Assembly: GCF_002078875.1 (NCBI RefSeq) | Contig: NC_034424.1 | Span: 7,605,586-7,669,585 of the forward strand | Direction: 5' to 3' | Length of the DNA stretch: 64,000 bases | Source of the DNA: Numida meleagris | Taxonomy: Eukaryota > Chordata > Aves > Galliformes > Numididae | Part shown: one piece after another, positions 1 through 13,715 of the stretch | Numbering within the stretch: position 1 is the stretch's first letter | Layout of the letters: every line of letters starts with the position of its first letter | Program-made: the position numbers and the translations under genes | The notes under the pieces: model-generated | Database searches by the model: none | Seen by the model: only the letters and a program-made list of their open reading frames with translations | Told to the model about the DNA's origin: nothing

Positions 1-299
1 ACGCATCTGCAAGCCAAGCACCAAAAATCCAGGCACCCCAAAGCAGCCTGCACTCTGTCCCATTGATGCACTACATTTTGCAAAGTGACTCCGTAAATAG
101 TTAAATCTGATCTGTAGGTTACAAAAGGAGAAGTTGAAATGTGCCTCAGACCGTACAACTGATCCCCGAGGGGACCTGGACCCCAACCACATCCCCCAGC
201 CCCCTCCTGCCTCCACACCCAGCTCTAATCTCAGGGCTCAGGGCTCCGAGCATGAGTAAACTCACCTGTTATTTGCAAGCAATTCACCCACAAGTACTT

Positions 300-690
300 G
301 ACAAACATAAGCCTGTAATTAAGTAAATAACACAAGCCTTCTCCCCCATTATGCAGCGCTGCAGACCGACTTCTGTTTAAATTGTTTTATGGCGAAGAGT
401 TTTAAATCACTCTTTTTATTTGAGATGAGGTAAAGGCTAAACAGAGAGAAATAAAAATTGGGAGAAAAAGGCCTGGATGGGCGGCTGCCAGGCTCGGCCC
501 TATCTCTGCTTTTCTCATAGGAAACCCCCATAAAAGCGCTGAGAACAGGGCACCCGCAGCATCGCCTTCTGTTCTGCTGCTATCGCAAACCAAACATAGT
601 GGAAGGTGAATGTAAACAGTTCCTTCAGCCCGATCAAATCGCCAGATGTCAAATTAGCGCACTCAGTTAAGCCTCGGCCCTAATTGTGCC
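300..690. promoter_or_regulatory. AT-rich island, candidate conserved element
   Basis: Homeodomain-like TAATTAAG and TTTAAAT motifs, ACTCTTTTTATTTGAG and CAAATTAGCG occur in an AT-rich block flanked by GC-rich DNA. The composition shift suggests constrained regulatory sequence. Conservation is untested. Confidence 0.25.
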
Positions 691-2117
691 GTTTGCTGTG
701 CAGGCACAGCCCTCGGGGAGGGGACACCTCTTGGCCCCCGCTCCCAGTCCTGCTCCCGTGCACCCCACGGCTGGGTGTGGGGCAGGTTCCCACCTGAGAG
801 AAGCCCCTGGGGGAGCACCCCCAGTCTGGGGAAGGGGCAGAGCCACCGCAGACAGCCGTGCCCCCCAGCTCAGCATCTCCCCCCTGCTCCCCACTGCTGC
901 CTCCTCCAGCAGCTCTGCACGTCTGCATCTCCTCCAGCCCCTCTCTTGGTTGCAGGATGCAGCAATGCCTCCCCAGCAGCTTCTGCGGGACCCAGCACTC
1001 ACCGCTCCGCTGAGCACAGCCAAGCTTTCCGCACGCAATCCCCAGCTGGCTGCATGCACACACAGCACAAACCCACGTCGGTGGCTACCCAGGCGCTGCT
1101 GGCCATCCTTATCACGTTTTCTCAGTAGCAGCTCTCCCTCCTTCCCCACACAATGAAGGTCAGGGCACAGAGGGACGTTTGCTTCCTCGCCATCAGCACA
1201 GCCTGATTTTGTTGGCTTCTCATCCTTCCTGCCCAGCAGATCCCTGCTCCCCGCATCCCGCGCTCCTCACCCTGCGCTGCGGTGCAGCCCAGCCCCGCCA
1301 GCTGCCCAGCAAGGATGTGATGCTGCTCGCGCAGGCTCCCACCCGAGTGAGCCGGGAAATGACCAAAACGGGAAATTATTGGGAGTAAACAACCATCTGC
1401 AGCTTTTTTTACCACTTAGAGGACACTTTTTTTTTTTCTTTTACAGGACTCAGCCATTTCTAAGGATGGGAAAGGCCGTCCCACTGCAAGCCCGCTGGGT
1501 GACCGTGGCCTGGGGGACACTGGGGACACTGAAACTAAACTATTTTTTGTGTTAGAAGAGCAAGCACCGAGCTGGCCAAAGACAAATTGTGAAGTGGCCT
1601 CAGAGGTGCCTCTGCCAGTGTCTAATGTGCACATAGGTGGTGTAACGTGAGATCAGAGAGGTGGCAACGGTGTCACTGCTGGTGTCACCTAGGGGCAGCA
1701 GACTGCAAAGGGGAGCTCAGCCTCTTATTAGACAGCAGATCACCCACACAGGAGAAACCTTTCGGGTGTGTAGGAAGCTGGCTGGTTTCCTGCCTCAGCA
1801 CTGCTCTCCTGGCCTGGATCTTCTTGGGGAAAAGGGAGCTCCGTCCAGCAGGCACCTCTGTGCCCTAAAGCTCCCAGGTCCCACAACAGAGCCACATGTC
1901 CCTGTCCTGAGGCATAGAAAGAGGTGAAAAGGATCAGGGATGTGGGTCTTGTGGTGCCGCTGGCAGCGCTCGTCACGCTGTGATCTCCACAGCCTCTGGT
2001 GGCAAGATGGGCTGGGCAGGGAACCAGCTCTGGGCCCCAAACTCCTTGTGATGGAGAAGGTGAGTCCAAGGTGTGCCCTCCTCTGAGCTGCACTGACCCA
2101 TCTTATGGCAGTGGCTA

Positions 2118-2225
2118 TGCTCTGCCATCCCACAATGTGCCATCCCATGATGATGCATCCTGCCATGCTGTGCCATCCCACAGTGTGCCATCCCATGACG
2201 TGATGTGCTGTGCTGTTCTGTGCCG
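2118..2225 (+). repeat. Degenerate TGTGCCATCCCA tandem repeat
   Basis: Units close to tgtgccatccca, with catgatg and catgctg variants, recur about six to eight times with irregular spacing. It is a simple decayed minisatellite with no coding signature. Confidence 0.6.
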
Positions 2226-5200
2226 GGCCAAGTGAAGCTGTGCCACAGCAAGCAGTGCCATGCTATGCCATTCTGGCCAAGTTCTGGTTCAAGAGAGGAG
2301 CCCGTGGAGGACACAGCATGAGCTCTGCAGGCTGCTGCTCACCAGGGCTGCAGTGGTGCAGGAGCAGGAGGGCATGGAGCCGGCTGGCTGGGTTTTCAAA
2401 CCCATTGGTTCGTGGAAGAGTAGGCAAGGGAGGGGCAAGGGAGCAGCCTGCCTCGTAATTGCTTTAATTAAGCAAGCTCGCTCCGAGCAGGATCCCACAC
2501 TGAGCACACCACGTTAGGGCTGCGCCTTGCACACTGAGGACAGGTGTCTCTCTATCCCCTACTAATGCTGCTGTCCCTGGAAGGGTGACAATCCCTTCCT
2601 GTCCCCACTGCCCTGGTGGGAGCATCCCTCCAGCCCTGGCCATGCTCTGCTCCAAAGTTGGCTCCCAAGAGGCTTCCCCATCCCCATCAGGCAGCAAAAA
2701 TCTTGTCCAAGGGTGCAGCCTTTAGATACGATGGCTTTTGGGAGGCTGGGCATACACCAGTTCCATGCAGGCTGTTGGGAAGGGAAGGTGAGGGAGGGCT
2801 CCCAGTGATGCTCGAGGGCATTATTAGGGTCCCCGTGTCCTGGTAGCACGGGGCTGCCAGGACCTGCTGTGCTGTGCAGGACCAGGCAAGGTGCTGTGTG
2901 TGGGATCTGGCCCCGGGGCATTCACTCAGCTCTTGTCCAAGTGACGCAATGGAAAGCGGCAAGCAGGAGCGTGCCTTGCCCCTACTTGCAGCCCTTCCAG
3001 CTGTAGGGCTCGATGCTGGAGATAACCGGCCTTGATGGGACGGCAGGACAAGTTCCAACACTGCTTCCCAGCGGCTGCTGCCAGCTTCGGAGCGTGAGAA
3101 AATACCGGGCAGGGAGAGAAGGAACAGCAGCACACGGATGTTTAGAGATGATTGATATTTTTATGGTGAAGTTGGGATTTTGGGGTTCCTCCATCTCTCC
3201 ACATGGCAAGTCACTTGGCTTGGGCTTGCACGCACGTGTTGGGCACGGAGCTGCTCATGGGCGACCAGGGGCTGGGTCATGCCCACACTCCTTGTCTGTG
3301 GCCAGCAGCCGGGCACAGCCCTGCACGCAGCACGTTGCCCATGGTAGAGCCACGGGTTGGGCTGGGCCCTCCATAGTGGCCATTTGGGAAGGAAATAAAC
3401 AAAGCTCCAGCAGCAGAATCACCCCAGCAGTGTCCATCTATCTCTATGGCCAAGGACAGCTCAGGGCTGGGGTCAGCGTGGGGTGCAGCTGAGGACCAGC
3501 TGCAGGAGATGGAAGACGCGGCAAAGGCCACTCACGCACATTGCTTTTAAACAGGCGGTGAAATAACTCTTAATTCTCCTTAAGATATCAATGCCATGGA
3601 GACAACCTGACCCTTCTCGAGATGCTCTGGGCATTGCGTTCCACTCCTCTCCCCAGCGCCCAGCTCGTGCTGCAGAGCAGCAACCAGCTCTCATCTCCCA
3701 GCAGGTAGTGGGACATGTCCGGGCATAAGCCAGCTCCCTGCTGCAGCCGAGGAGCACCGCACGCTGCCTCGTGTAGGGTCTGGTGTGGGCAGGAGCTCTG
3801 GGACACGTCCCCAGCATGGCCCTGTCCCCCTCCATGCTCTCTAAGGGGAGGAAAAAAACACAAAGGACGAAGCTCAGCGCTTTGGGGAAGTGCCCTGCCT
3901 AGTGCTCCAGGCCTAGGTGCCTTTTCTGAGTGACGCTGCAATTGTAAAAAATAGAATTTTTCCTAAATGAAAATGAGACTGAGCCACAGACTGAAGGAAC
4001 TAGACCAGAAAGGCACAGCCTGCTTGAAAATCAATTTCCTTGAAGAGCAGCTGCTCGGGGCAAGGAGAGCCTTCAGGCAGCCCAGAAACAGGGAGGTAGA
4101 TCCACCGGGGGAATGGGGTGCGCTATCAATTAATTGGGAGCCTGCCTGTGTTTCCTGTTGTTATTTTTGTCTGCATGTGCAAAAGCAAAAGCCACACGCC
4201 TCAGAAGCTGAACACGCACTCTTTGCCTCCAGCGCTCCCAGCAAACGCGTGTTTCCGCTCGGTGCCGGAGGTTTTGCCCTCGCCTCCGTATCGAAGCCGG
4301 GACACGCGTGGTTTGGGTTGGGAATGATGCCCCCGGGCGCTCCACCTGCCCGCTCCGTGCGGGAGGAGCCTCACACCGTGGGATTTCTCATCCCGTGGAG
4401 CAGCGGCACAGGGCAGCGGCTGTGCCCGGGCACGTGCCCTCGAACTGCACAGCCACAGATTGAGCAAGGTGAGAGCAGCAGCCCATCCTTGTCCTCCTTG
4501 CAAGTATCATGAGCAACGCCAGCGGCGCCCAACCCCATGGCTGGCCTGGCCCCGTGGCTGCATGGCTGGCACGTCCCCTTGACTGCAAAGCTGGCACGTC
4601 CCCGTGTCCCCACCGGCACTGCGCTGCCCCAGGGCAAGGGTGTGCCCAATGCAAGATCATCATGGAAAGCCCCAACCATCCACATCAGCGCCAGCACGGG
4701 GGATGTTTGGAGCTGCCCTGGTGCCTTTGCATGTTGCTGAGCTGTCCTCTGTCCCTGTCCTGCCCCACTGAAGGGGTCGATGCTGTGCTGGCTGGAAGGG
4801 GAGCACCACATGGCTGGGGCTGTTGTACCTGAGCTGGGTGATACCTTGGAACAAAAGGTTGGGAGTTTAATGTAACACCAGGAAAACAACTTGCTGGAAA
4901 CCTGCCACCGATCATAAATAAACAGGAGACGAGCCCCAGCAAGCCTGGCTCAGAGTGACACAACACCATCCCTGCCCCGTGCCCTCCCTAAAGCACCGTG
5001 CGTGCAGGGGAGCATCCTCCCTCCCGTGCTCTCCGGAGGCAGCTATCACACTGCAGCCCTGCATGGCTGAGCCCAGCACGGCTGTGACACTTGTGTCCTG
5101 ATCCCCCACCACGTCCACTGCACCACAATGCCCCATGAAGGGCACTCAGCGCTGTGCTGCAAGATGACGGGGAGAGCCTCCATGGGTGAATGCCCATAGA

Positions 5201-8200
5201 AACACCCACAAGCCGCAGGATCCCTGTGTCACCTGGGAAGTGACACACGGGGAACAGTTTGGTCTCAGCCCCTCCGAGTGGTGACTGACAGCTGTCCATC
5301 AGCTGGTGACACAGAGGGGGCTGGGAATGGCAGTTTGGGTGCATCTGGCTCCGGTGGGGTCTGGGCCAAACATCTGCCTGCCAGCTCCCTGATAAAAAAT
5401 GGTGTTTTCATAAAAGTGAGATTTGGGGGGAGGATGCGTGGGGGGTGGCATTTCCAACAAAACTCTTCTCTAGTGCTGGAACAGCAATCATTTTTATCAC
5501 TTTTTGGCAGGCGACCAGATTTAAAACGGCCTTTCAGCGCAGAAACAGAGCTTCTGTTTGTTTGTGGGACATCCACATTCCCAGGGTTTGACAGAAATGA
5601 TTATTTTCTCCCCTTTTTCTTCCAAATGTTGACACAAGAGTGAAACGCTGCCTTTGCTGCCAGGTCGAGGCCGGGCGGAGGAAGGGCTCTCTGCCGGAGG
5701 AGGGACTGGGATGTGCCGGGCTTTGCCTGTGCCTTGTGGATGCTGCACCTGAACAGGAGAGCTCAGAGCTGCGGTTCCAGCCCCGCTGCACCAGCACCAT
5801 GAGCTGCAGAGCCAAGAGCATGGAGAAAGGCAAACCCAGCAGGAGCAGCACCACTGTGCCCTCCTGTCCTGCTGAGCTGGGCAAGGAGCACAGAGCAGGG
5901 GTCCCGCTTTGAAGGGTCCCCTGTCCCTGCGTGGCACCAGTGCACGGCTTGGGTTTCTCTGCAAAGGGAGCACACAGGAGCAGGACCCCAGGGCTCTGTG
6001 CAGCCCAGCACCGGCCGTGCAGCCCCATTCTGACCCAGAAATGCAGCACGCCCACCTCCCCTTTCCATGCCCACAGATGCCAGCCAGGCCAGGAGAGAGG
6101 CAGTGCATCCCTCTCTGGCAGCAGCCCAGCCCTGAGCTGCGCCAGGCAGTGGGAAAGCGGAGGTGTGTGCACCTGCCCATGGCCCCAGGGAGGAACGCAG
6201 AGGGGGGAGATGGGGGCATGGTGGGGTGGGGGGGCAGCATCCTCTGTCTGGGAGGGAGGAGGCTGGAGGGGGGCCAAGCCAGGGAAACAAGCCACATGGA
6301 CTCGTCTCTGAGGCCTTGATCAAGGGTGTAAGATGGGAGGAGGATGAGGCAGTGGGTGTCCACCTGGTGCCAAAGGACAGATCTGCAGGCTGGGCCATGC
6401 AGAGTTGCTGGATGGCCTCACCAAGGGTGCAGCTTGGTGCCTGCAGGCCGACTGCTCTCAGCAGGTGCTGCAAGTCAAGGCCAGAGCATTGGGGGGCTCC
6501 CAGCTCTCTGCCCCCATGGCAAACCCTGGTGCTCGGGAAGCTGCATCCTTCCTCTGGGTAACACCAGTGCCAGATTCCCAGAGAACCTGAAACAAGGCAA
6601 ACCCAGTCCAAGGCACAAATCCCAAAGGTCCATAGCTGGAAGGCACAGGGGAGAGTTCATGGGGAGAAAAGACAAAAGGAAAATCAAAACCTTTTTTTGC
6701 AGCCAAGTGCACATTTTCCCTAATCCTTTGCAGCTATTGCTTTAGAGGCTGTAAATTACTCAGACTTGCCCTCTCTGTCTGCACACGGCTGCTGTGCTGG
6801 ATGCTGCCCCAAAGCGAAAGTTCCTCAACAGCTTGAGGCTGAGCAGGGTGACCTCCATGTCCTGGCAGTGGGCAGTACGAGTGCATGCAGTACTGTGAGC
6901 AGAGCACTGTCTGCTGGACTCAGAGGTGTGTTGTGTGGGGTGCTGATCCCTTCGTCCTCCCACCGTGCTCCTGCCCTGCTGGGCCCAGCAAGGATGGCCG
7001 CCAGTGTCCCATTGTTTGCACCCGTGCATGGTTTGGCCGTGCTGCGCACCCGGGAGTGACAGCAGATGGCAATGTTTCTGTGCTCTGCCTATCTTTGCAG
7101 ATCTCACGGCCCACTGCAACACCCTGGGAGCATCAGCAGAACCCCCAGGCCACAGCCAGCCCAGAAAGCGTGGAGCATCGCAGTCTGATGGTCATAATGT
7201 GGGCAAACACCTCCCACATGGCTGCTAGCAAGGTCCCCGGGTACTTCTCCTCCATCCGTGCCCAGGACATGAGCTGCCTCATCCCCTCCTTCATGGCATT
7301 AGTGCTTCTGGTCCCAGCCCAGGCCAGGAAGGGCAGAGGCAATGACAAAAATAGCCAACAAACGCTCACTGAAGCCCTTTCAGATGCATGGGTGTGGTGC
7401 AGCTTTTGGGCAGGGGTTGCTTTTTTCCATCCTGCGCTGCTCCTCTATGCCAGCTCTGCTCAGCCTCACTGGGAGCTGGCAGCAGGGAATCCCAGGGGTA
7501 CCTCAAGGGGAACACAAGTGCCAGGGCACCCAGCAGTGCCAGCTCAGGGCACAGCGCTTTCTGTCTCCTCCATGAAATTGGCCCCGGCGCATGGTGCTGC
7601 CGGCATCTGGTCGCGCTCAGCCGGCCATCACTTGTGGCAGCTTTCTGCTTCCCAGACTTCCTCTTTCTGGTGAGATTTATGAAGCTCTGATCACGACAAT
7701 TAGGAACTGGGAGTGACCCAGCCAGCCTGCCCACAGGGCAGAAGGAGCCCCGGCTAGTGACTCAGTGACGACTTGTGGCATGGGAAGTTCACATGCTGCT
7801 GCTCGGTGCTGCTGTCACCTGCAGCATGTGGCCCTGCTTTGCAGGCATGCAGCCAGCCCCATCCCATGCAAGCAGCCTCATCCCAGCAGTGAACTGAGCC
7901 AGGGCTCTTTGCATGGCGGCTCTCTCACACTGATGTCCCATCACAGGTGTCTGTTTGCCCCAAGCGTGCATCAGTGCACAACCCCACTGTGTTCTGAGCA
8001 GCAGCAGAGCCTGTTCCAGAGCACCCTCGCCCTGCTGGGGCCACCACCTCCTGCCAGGAGCCAGCTGGGATGTTGGGAGCACTCAGCGATTGCATTTTGC
8101 CCCCTCAATAAAAAAGCAAAGCAGCAGGCAGCAAAGTGCTTTGGTGCATGGATTCACCTCTCCTGGATGGCATGGCACCCACTGCAGCCCCTGCAGCCCC

Positions 8201-9124
8201 ATCCTTCCCTCCCATGCCGTCTTATCCCATCAGGTAAGGACCTTTGCTGCTGCGCAGCCCTGAGCAGCCAGCTCCCTGGGCTGAGTCATGTGGCAGCTCC
8301 GCAGAGCAGAAGTGTCTGCTGAGGGTGAGTGCTCACCGCAGGGTAATGCGTACTTCCTTTGTGCAAGCTAAAAATAGAAGGCAGAGCACAAAGAAACAAA
8401 GTGCTGAGTGCACCTCTGCAGGCACAGGGCATGGGGGAAGGAAGAGCTTGGTGCAGCTTCTGGGGAGGTGTTGCAACAGCAGTGTAATTCCATGCAACGT
8501 GTGCTCCGGTGTGGGGATTCTTTGTTTCAATGGGAGATTTGCACTTGAAAAGCCACTGTCAGATTTGCATGCAACGACATGTACGTAGTCAGTCCAGAAA
8601 CAGCAATGTTGCCCTCTGGTTTGCAGAGCAATGCCTGCTTCTTATGCACTCCTACCCGCGAGCAGCACCAGGCTGCCCTCAGCCCATGCAGAAGGGCTTT
8701 GACCCCAGGCTCCCACTCCAGAAGTGGATTTTTGCATTCCTGATGGAGGGAAAGCAATGATGCCCGCAGAGCAGCACTGCAGCTCCCACTGTGCCCCAGG
8801 CCCGGGGGCACTGCTGCCAACGGTGGGGCCGTGCTTCAGCCTCGGTGCTGCCCTTGCCTTTCACCCCTTTGGGTCTTCCCCATGCGTGCCATGGGAAATG
8901 TGCTGTGTGGAGCTGGGTTTGCAGAGCCCCATCCCGGCACCACGGCGCAGCGTTTGCTCCGTGTCCTCCTGGTGCAGCACGGAGCCACGCCAAGAACTGA
9001 TTCTCTGCCGCTCATTATCAGCACAGGAGTGAAAGTTGGAGCACGGCCGAGGTGGGAGAGGTGTGGGAACGCAGACAGGCAGGGTTATTTCCCCTGCGCC
9101 CTGCAGAAGGGAGGCAGGAAAGAC

Positions 9125-9270
9125 ATACAAATAGACATAATTGAGGCTAAATGTCTTAGGTTTTTGAATCAACATGCATCACCCAGAGCACAATCAAAGG
9201 CTCTTTAGTAATTTATTGACTTACCCTGAAGTGAAATTATCTGCGCGCAGTTATCACACCCACGCCCACA
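9125..9270. promoter_or_regulatory. AT-rich block with TCF/LEF-type motif
   Basis: ATCAAAGG (9193-9200) matches the TCF/LEF core and lies in an AT-rich stretch with AGTAATTTATTGAC and GAAATTAT. The flanks are GC-rich. Candidate distal element of NOTCH1 or another neighbour. Confidence 0.25.
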
Positions 9271-10458
9271 CCCACCCCTTCCTATTAGGTAACCGAGGCC
9301 GTGCAGACCGCAGGAGGAGCGCAGGGCTGGACGCTGTGCAGCACAGCCCAGCAGTGGGACACGTCCAGATACGATCCCGACACCGTTCTGGAGATATCTG
9401 CATGGGTTGGGGTGGCTCTGAGAGCTGTGGCCATAGGGGATGGGGAGCCATGCCCTACTGTGTGTCCCCATGCAGCTCGTGGCACGGATGACCCTTCCTG
9501 CAGCTTTCCAGGCAGAAAGGGGAAGGCAGCAGCCAGAGGAGCAGCGGCCGTGCCCCGAGGTCAGGCTTGTTTTCAAAAGGCATGTGCAGGTTTTCTGCGC
9601 TTGCAAAACTTCCCCCTCCTTCCTCTTACGAAAGACCCCTCGGTTTGCAAATCTGTGGGGCTCCCAGAATGCGCGAAAAGCCAAAATCTGTAAAGGAGAG
9701 GAATTTCAAATAAAAGTCCCTACTTAAGGTATCAGGTTTGCACCTGGCTCCGATTTCCACAGTGAGGGCTGTGCATGACTCACTGTCCCATGATGGGCCC
9801 CCTCAGCTGCTCCATACCCCGCTGCTGCTATAGCCCAGCCCTGCCCTAGGGGGCACAGAATCCCTCCCACCCACCCCGCGCTGCAGACTCAACCCCCCCC
9901 GGGTTTATTGCTGACAAACGGGGCCGTGGGTCGGAGGAGGCCAATCCTCGCTTAGCATCATTGGAAAGCGCCAATTGCTGCAGCGTGCAGGTGCTCAGCT
10001 CTCACCTGCACTGCGTGTCCCAGCTGGAAGTCTCTGCTGCCAGACAGACCCGGAGGCTGGAAGTGATGGGAGGCTCTGGGAACACCCCTGGTGCGCAGGA
10101 GCCCGTTGCCCCTGCTCAGTTTGAGGGGTCCGTCCCTGCCTGCTGCTGATGTCAAACAGCTCTCCCACAGCCCTGCTTCCTGAAAGCGAAAATACGGGAA
10201 AAGCGTCGCTGTGCTCCCTGCCATCCTGCCCCAGGCTGCACTCAGGGAGAAGCGTGGCTGTGATTACCCAGTGGTGAAAGTCTGGAGGGGAAACACGTTG
10301 GTTTGTGCAATCCCGTGCACAGCAGACAGAGACTGAGCTCCCACGCAGCGCCGTGCCCACGCTTCCTGCAGGACGTGGGACTGCCCCATGCGGCACGCAC
10401 TGCACCCGGAATGTCCCCACGCTGTCACCTCCCCATGCACTGGGGATGGCCTGGGCTG

Positions 10459-10523
10459 CCCAAACCCAATGCCCAAACCCAGTGCCCAAACCCAGTGCCC
10501 AAACCCAGAGCCAAACCCAGGCC
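10459..10523 (+). repeat. 14-bp tandem repeat (CCCAAACCCAGTGC)
   Basis: About five near-identical copies of a 14-bp unit lie head to tail, the last ones diverged (cagagccaaacccag). Confidence 0.85.
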
Positions 10524-11714
10524 TGGGCTCTGTTCCCACCGTATTCCATTTGCCGCTGTGGAGAACAGTGCTGTAAAAGCACCCAGAGTTTTGGCTGCAG
10601 CGGTGAGGTCTCATCCATCCCATCTTCCGCAATAAACATCCTCCTGGCAGCCGTGAGGAGCAAACACAGAGCAAAGCAAACCCACAAACAAACAGGAACA
10701 TCTGTTGTAGGAACGGGTTCAGGCTCCCACACCAGGGGATGAATCACGGGGCAGCGCTCCTCAATGGGAGACCCTGGGAGCAGGAGCAGGACGAAGGGAT
10801 GCTCCAAAGGAGCCCCTAGGCCACGCAGCCCCCTCTGCCCCCGCTGAGGGGAGCACACCCACCAAAGCCCCGAGGTTTGGGAAAAGGGATTTTTTCCCCC
10901 TTGTCCACCCCAACCCTATGGCACAGAGCCAGCTGCTCCGCGCAAGGGAAACTGTGAGTGCAAGAGAGAAAGATAGCAGCTGAGGGGAGATACCGCCCTG
11001 GCTTCCTCTGGCAGCACACGGCCCCCGCCCCAAAGCAGTGGGAGAAGCCCTTCCTTGCTGATTTTGGGGCATTTTCTTGCAGCCTGGGCATTGCGGCTGC
11101 TGGCAGCGCCCCGGCCACGCAGGCAGGAGGAGAGCAGCGCTACGGATCGGGGCAGGAGCAGGGGATGGATTTCGGTGCTGTCCCCAGTGACAAACCCGGA
11201 CCCTGGGAACCATCGGCCGCAGCTGCCCGGGTTCAGCTGCCATGAATGACGGACACCCCTCGCTGGGCAGAAGGCATTGCTTGGGTTCAGCCCCCACATC
11301 TGCCTCACCAGTGCTCCCGGGGGGTTCCAGCCATGGGAACCGGCAGCTCCCCCCACCGCCACCACAGCTCCAAAAAGTGCACCATGCAGTATAGTGCAGG
11401 ATCCTATGGTGCGAGATCCAACCCTATTTTGCAGAATCCCTATTTTGCATCCCTGTGCGTGCCCTATCCCCGCTCCACCCCACGCTTGGTGTCCCTTCTG
11501 CACCACGCTCGCACCAAGCCAGCCCCCTGGCTCCCAGCAGGATCAATCCCAGCGGGTTCAATCGCAGCAAGATCCATCCCAGCCGGCCCCAGGGAGTGGA
11601 GCAGAGCCCCTCTGGAGCCAGCTGGGGACAATCTTCGAGCAAGGAAGAAAGATGTGTGGGGGCAGGAAAACACGAGGCAGGGAAACGCGGCGGCAGTGGG
11701 AAAAGTCTGCTCGG

Positions 11715-11827
11715 GTTTTTTTTTTTTTGTTGTAAGTTTTTTTTTTTCTTCTTTTATTATTGTTGGGTTTTTTGTTCTTTTTTTTTTGTTGCTGATCTGA
11801 ATTTTTTTTTTTTTTTTTTTTTTTTTT
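11715..11827 (+). repeat. T-rich low-complexity tract
   Basis: Several T runs (13, 12, 11 and 26 nt) are separated by short gttg/cttc interruptions. On the minus strand this is A-rich and could be the tail of an old retroposed sequence, but no body is recognisable next to it. Confidence 0.7.
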
Positions 11828-12384
11828 GGAAGGTGCCTGGGAAAGGAAGTGATTGTTTGGAGCAGATCTTGATGGCTCCAGGCCCCTCGTTGAGGAGATA
11901 ACCAGGCGCAGCCCCTCCGCCGCAGTGAGCCCCAGCCCGGCCCTGGTGGGAAACGTCCCGCTGGCGGCAGGCAGCACGGGGGGGCAGGACCAGTCCCCAC
12001 CCCACAGCCCTTGGGGACAGTGGGGCATGGAGAAGGGCTGCACGAGGACCAAAGCAACGTCACCGTGAAGTCCAAAGCAACGTCCCCCAGCAATGTCATC
12101 CCCCAGCGCTGACCCTGCCGGCTCTCCAGCAATGCCCCCCCCCAGGGCCACTGCCCCCGCGCCACTTTCCCACTTAAGTCATGTCTGCTCGAAGTTATTT
12201 TTGGGGTGAGCAGGAATCAGGCATCCTTAGCTCTTTCTGGAGCTGCTGCCAAACCTCCCGGCGATACGAGGGACTCTGCTGCCCTTGGGGCCGTTATCCC
12301 CCCGGCCAGCTCTGATGATGGGCTCCCTTACACCACCTCTCTCCTCCACCTCCCCACGCACCCTGAGCTGCAGATCAGGGAACA

Positions 12385-12500
12385 ATGAGGGTGTTTGGAG
12401 CCTCGTTGTCAGTCAGGAGATACGGCTGGGCTCGCTCTAAGGAGGGAATTATTCTGGGTATGAATTATGTCATTTTCCTCTCCGGAAACAGCGAATGCTC
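12385..12500. promoter_or_regulatory. AT-rich candidate conserved element
   Basis: GGAATTATTCTGGGTATGAATTATGTCA-type sequence (12446-12475) with TTTTCCTCTCCGGAAACAG lies between GC-rich flanks. ETS-type CCGGAAAC is present at 12482. Function inferred from composition only. Confidence 0.2.
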
Positions 12501-13340
12501 CTGGCGCGGCTGTGCTTCCAGCATAGCAATCACAGCTGGCGGGGCACAGGGGGAGGCTCCGTGTCCCCATGGGCACGGCCCATGTCCCCAGTGTGTCCCA
12601 GGACCCCAGCCAGTGGGAAAATAATGGGAATGGGAGAGCGCTCGCATTCCGGCCCCCTCTTCCAGCTGCTCGCCGGCCACACTTGTGCAGAGCAACTGGG
12701 GGAGACGTGGGGCGGATCAAAGCCCCTCTCCATCCCCCCGGCAATGCCCAGCGGGGTCGGGGCTCTGTGACACGCAGAGCATCCCAAGAATTGGAGCAAA
12801 TGGCGCTGGTTAAAGATAGAGCCCCGTGGGGATGCGGGGGGGGGGACCGGCACTGGGAGCATGCAGCAAACAGCGGGGCCACGCTGGGGTGCAACACCCC
12901 GAGCTGTGCTGCTGGGTCGGGCAGGGCAGGGGGGGTCAGCGCACCCAACTGCTTCGTTGCAGCCCCCGTGTCACTGCCACCACCACCGGGAGCCATTGCA
13001 CCACATGCTCCAGCCCAGCCTGTGCCCGGTGCCGTCAGAGGGAGCGCAGCACAGCGGGCACTGTGCTGCAGGGCGGCCCTTGGCAGCAGCAGTGGACGGA
13101 CAGCTGCTGTGCTGGGCTGGAGCTGCAGTGTGGGCTGCAGGCAGGTGGACGGCTGGCTCGGCTGCTCACTGCCCCACAGAAGCTGCCCTTTCTCCAGGAC
13201 AGAGCCGGAGCTGAATGAAGCTGCCTGATTTATCTGGCGCCGTTTCCTCAAATGGCTTTTGCTGAGAGCGCCGTCCCGCTCCCGGCACTGGCATCCCCTG
13301 ACATTCTTCGTGCACGAGTTCTGGGCACTCAGAGCCGGCT

Positions 13341-13427
13341 CCATCCCCTCTCCATCCCTTCTCCATCCCCTCTCTATCCCCATTCCATCCCCTCTCCATC
13401 CCTTCTTCATCCCCACTCTATCCCCAT
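13341..13427 (+). repeat. CCATCCCCTCT tandem repeat
   Basis: About eight pyrimidine-rich units of 10-11 bp (ccatcccctct, ccatcccttct, ctatcccca) run head to tail, a simple minisatellite. Confidence 0.85.
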
Positions 13428-13534
13428 AGGGACTGCAGCATCACCATGCCCTGCCCCACGCACGTGGCTGTGCTCCCCAGGACCCGGGGCTCTGCGGGAG
13501 AGCCGAGGCCCAGACATGAAAAAGCCGCTTTGGT

Positions 13535-13715
13535 TTTCCCTCCTTGTGTTACTGCGGCACAATATCAATTAAAAACATTCTACTTAAAGATGCAAATGAA
13601 GGCTGGCGTGCCAGCGCAGACAGAGGGAGGCTCTGGAGGTGAGGGCCCAGCTCTGCTCATTTCACTATCTCGCTCCGTCGGAAATCTTAATTAAATTCTC
13701 GCTTTGATTTGGGCG
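13535..13715. promoter_or_regulatory. AT-rich candidate conserved element
   Basis: ATATCAATTAAAAACATTC, AAGATGCAAATGAAGG (octamer-like ATGCAAAT) and AATCTTAATTAAATTC lie within 180 bp. Homeodomain and POU-like motifs cluster here; conservation is untested. Confidence 0.3.

Noticed and set aside
1735..1790. HTGETFRVC-like string resembling the linker of C2H2 zinc fingers
   Set aside because: A single partial match without the paired Cys and His residues before or after it; most likely chance.
5521..6611. Overlapping long minus-strand frames of 250-280 codons
   Set aside because: Three frames are open at once, which reflects GC-rich sequence with few stops rather than a gene.
7758..7764. AP-1-type TGACTCA site
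   Set aside because: A single 7-bp match is expected by chance in a window of this size and no partner motifs lie around it.
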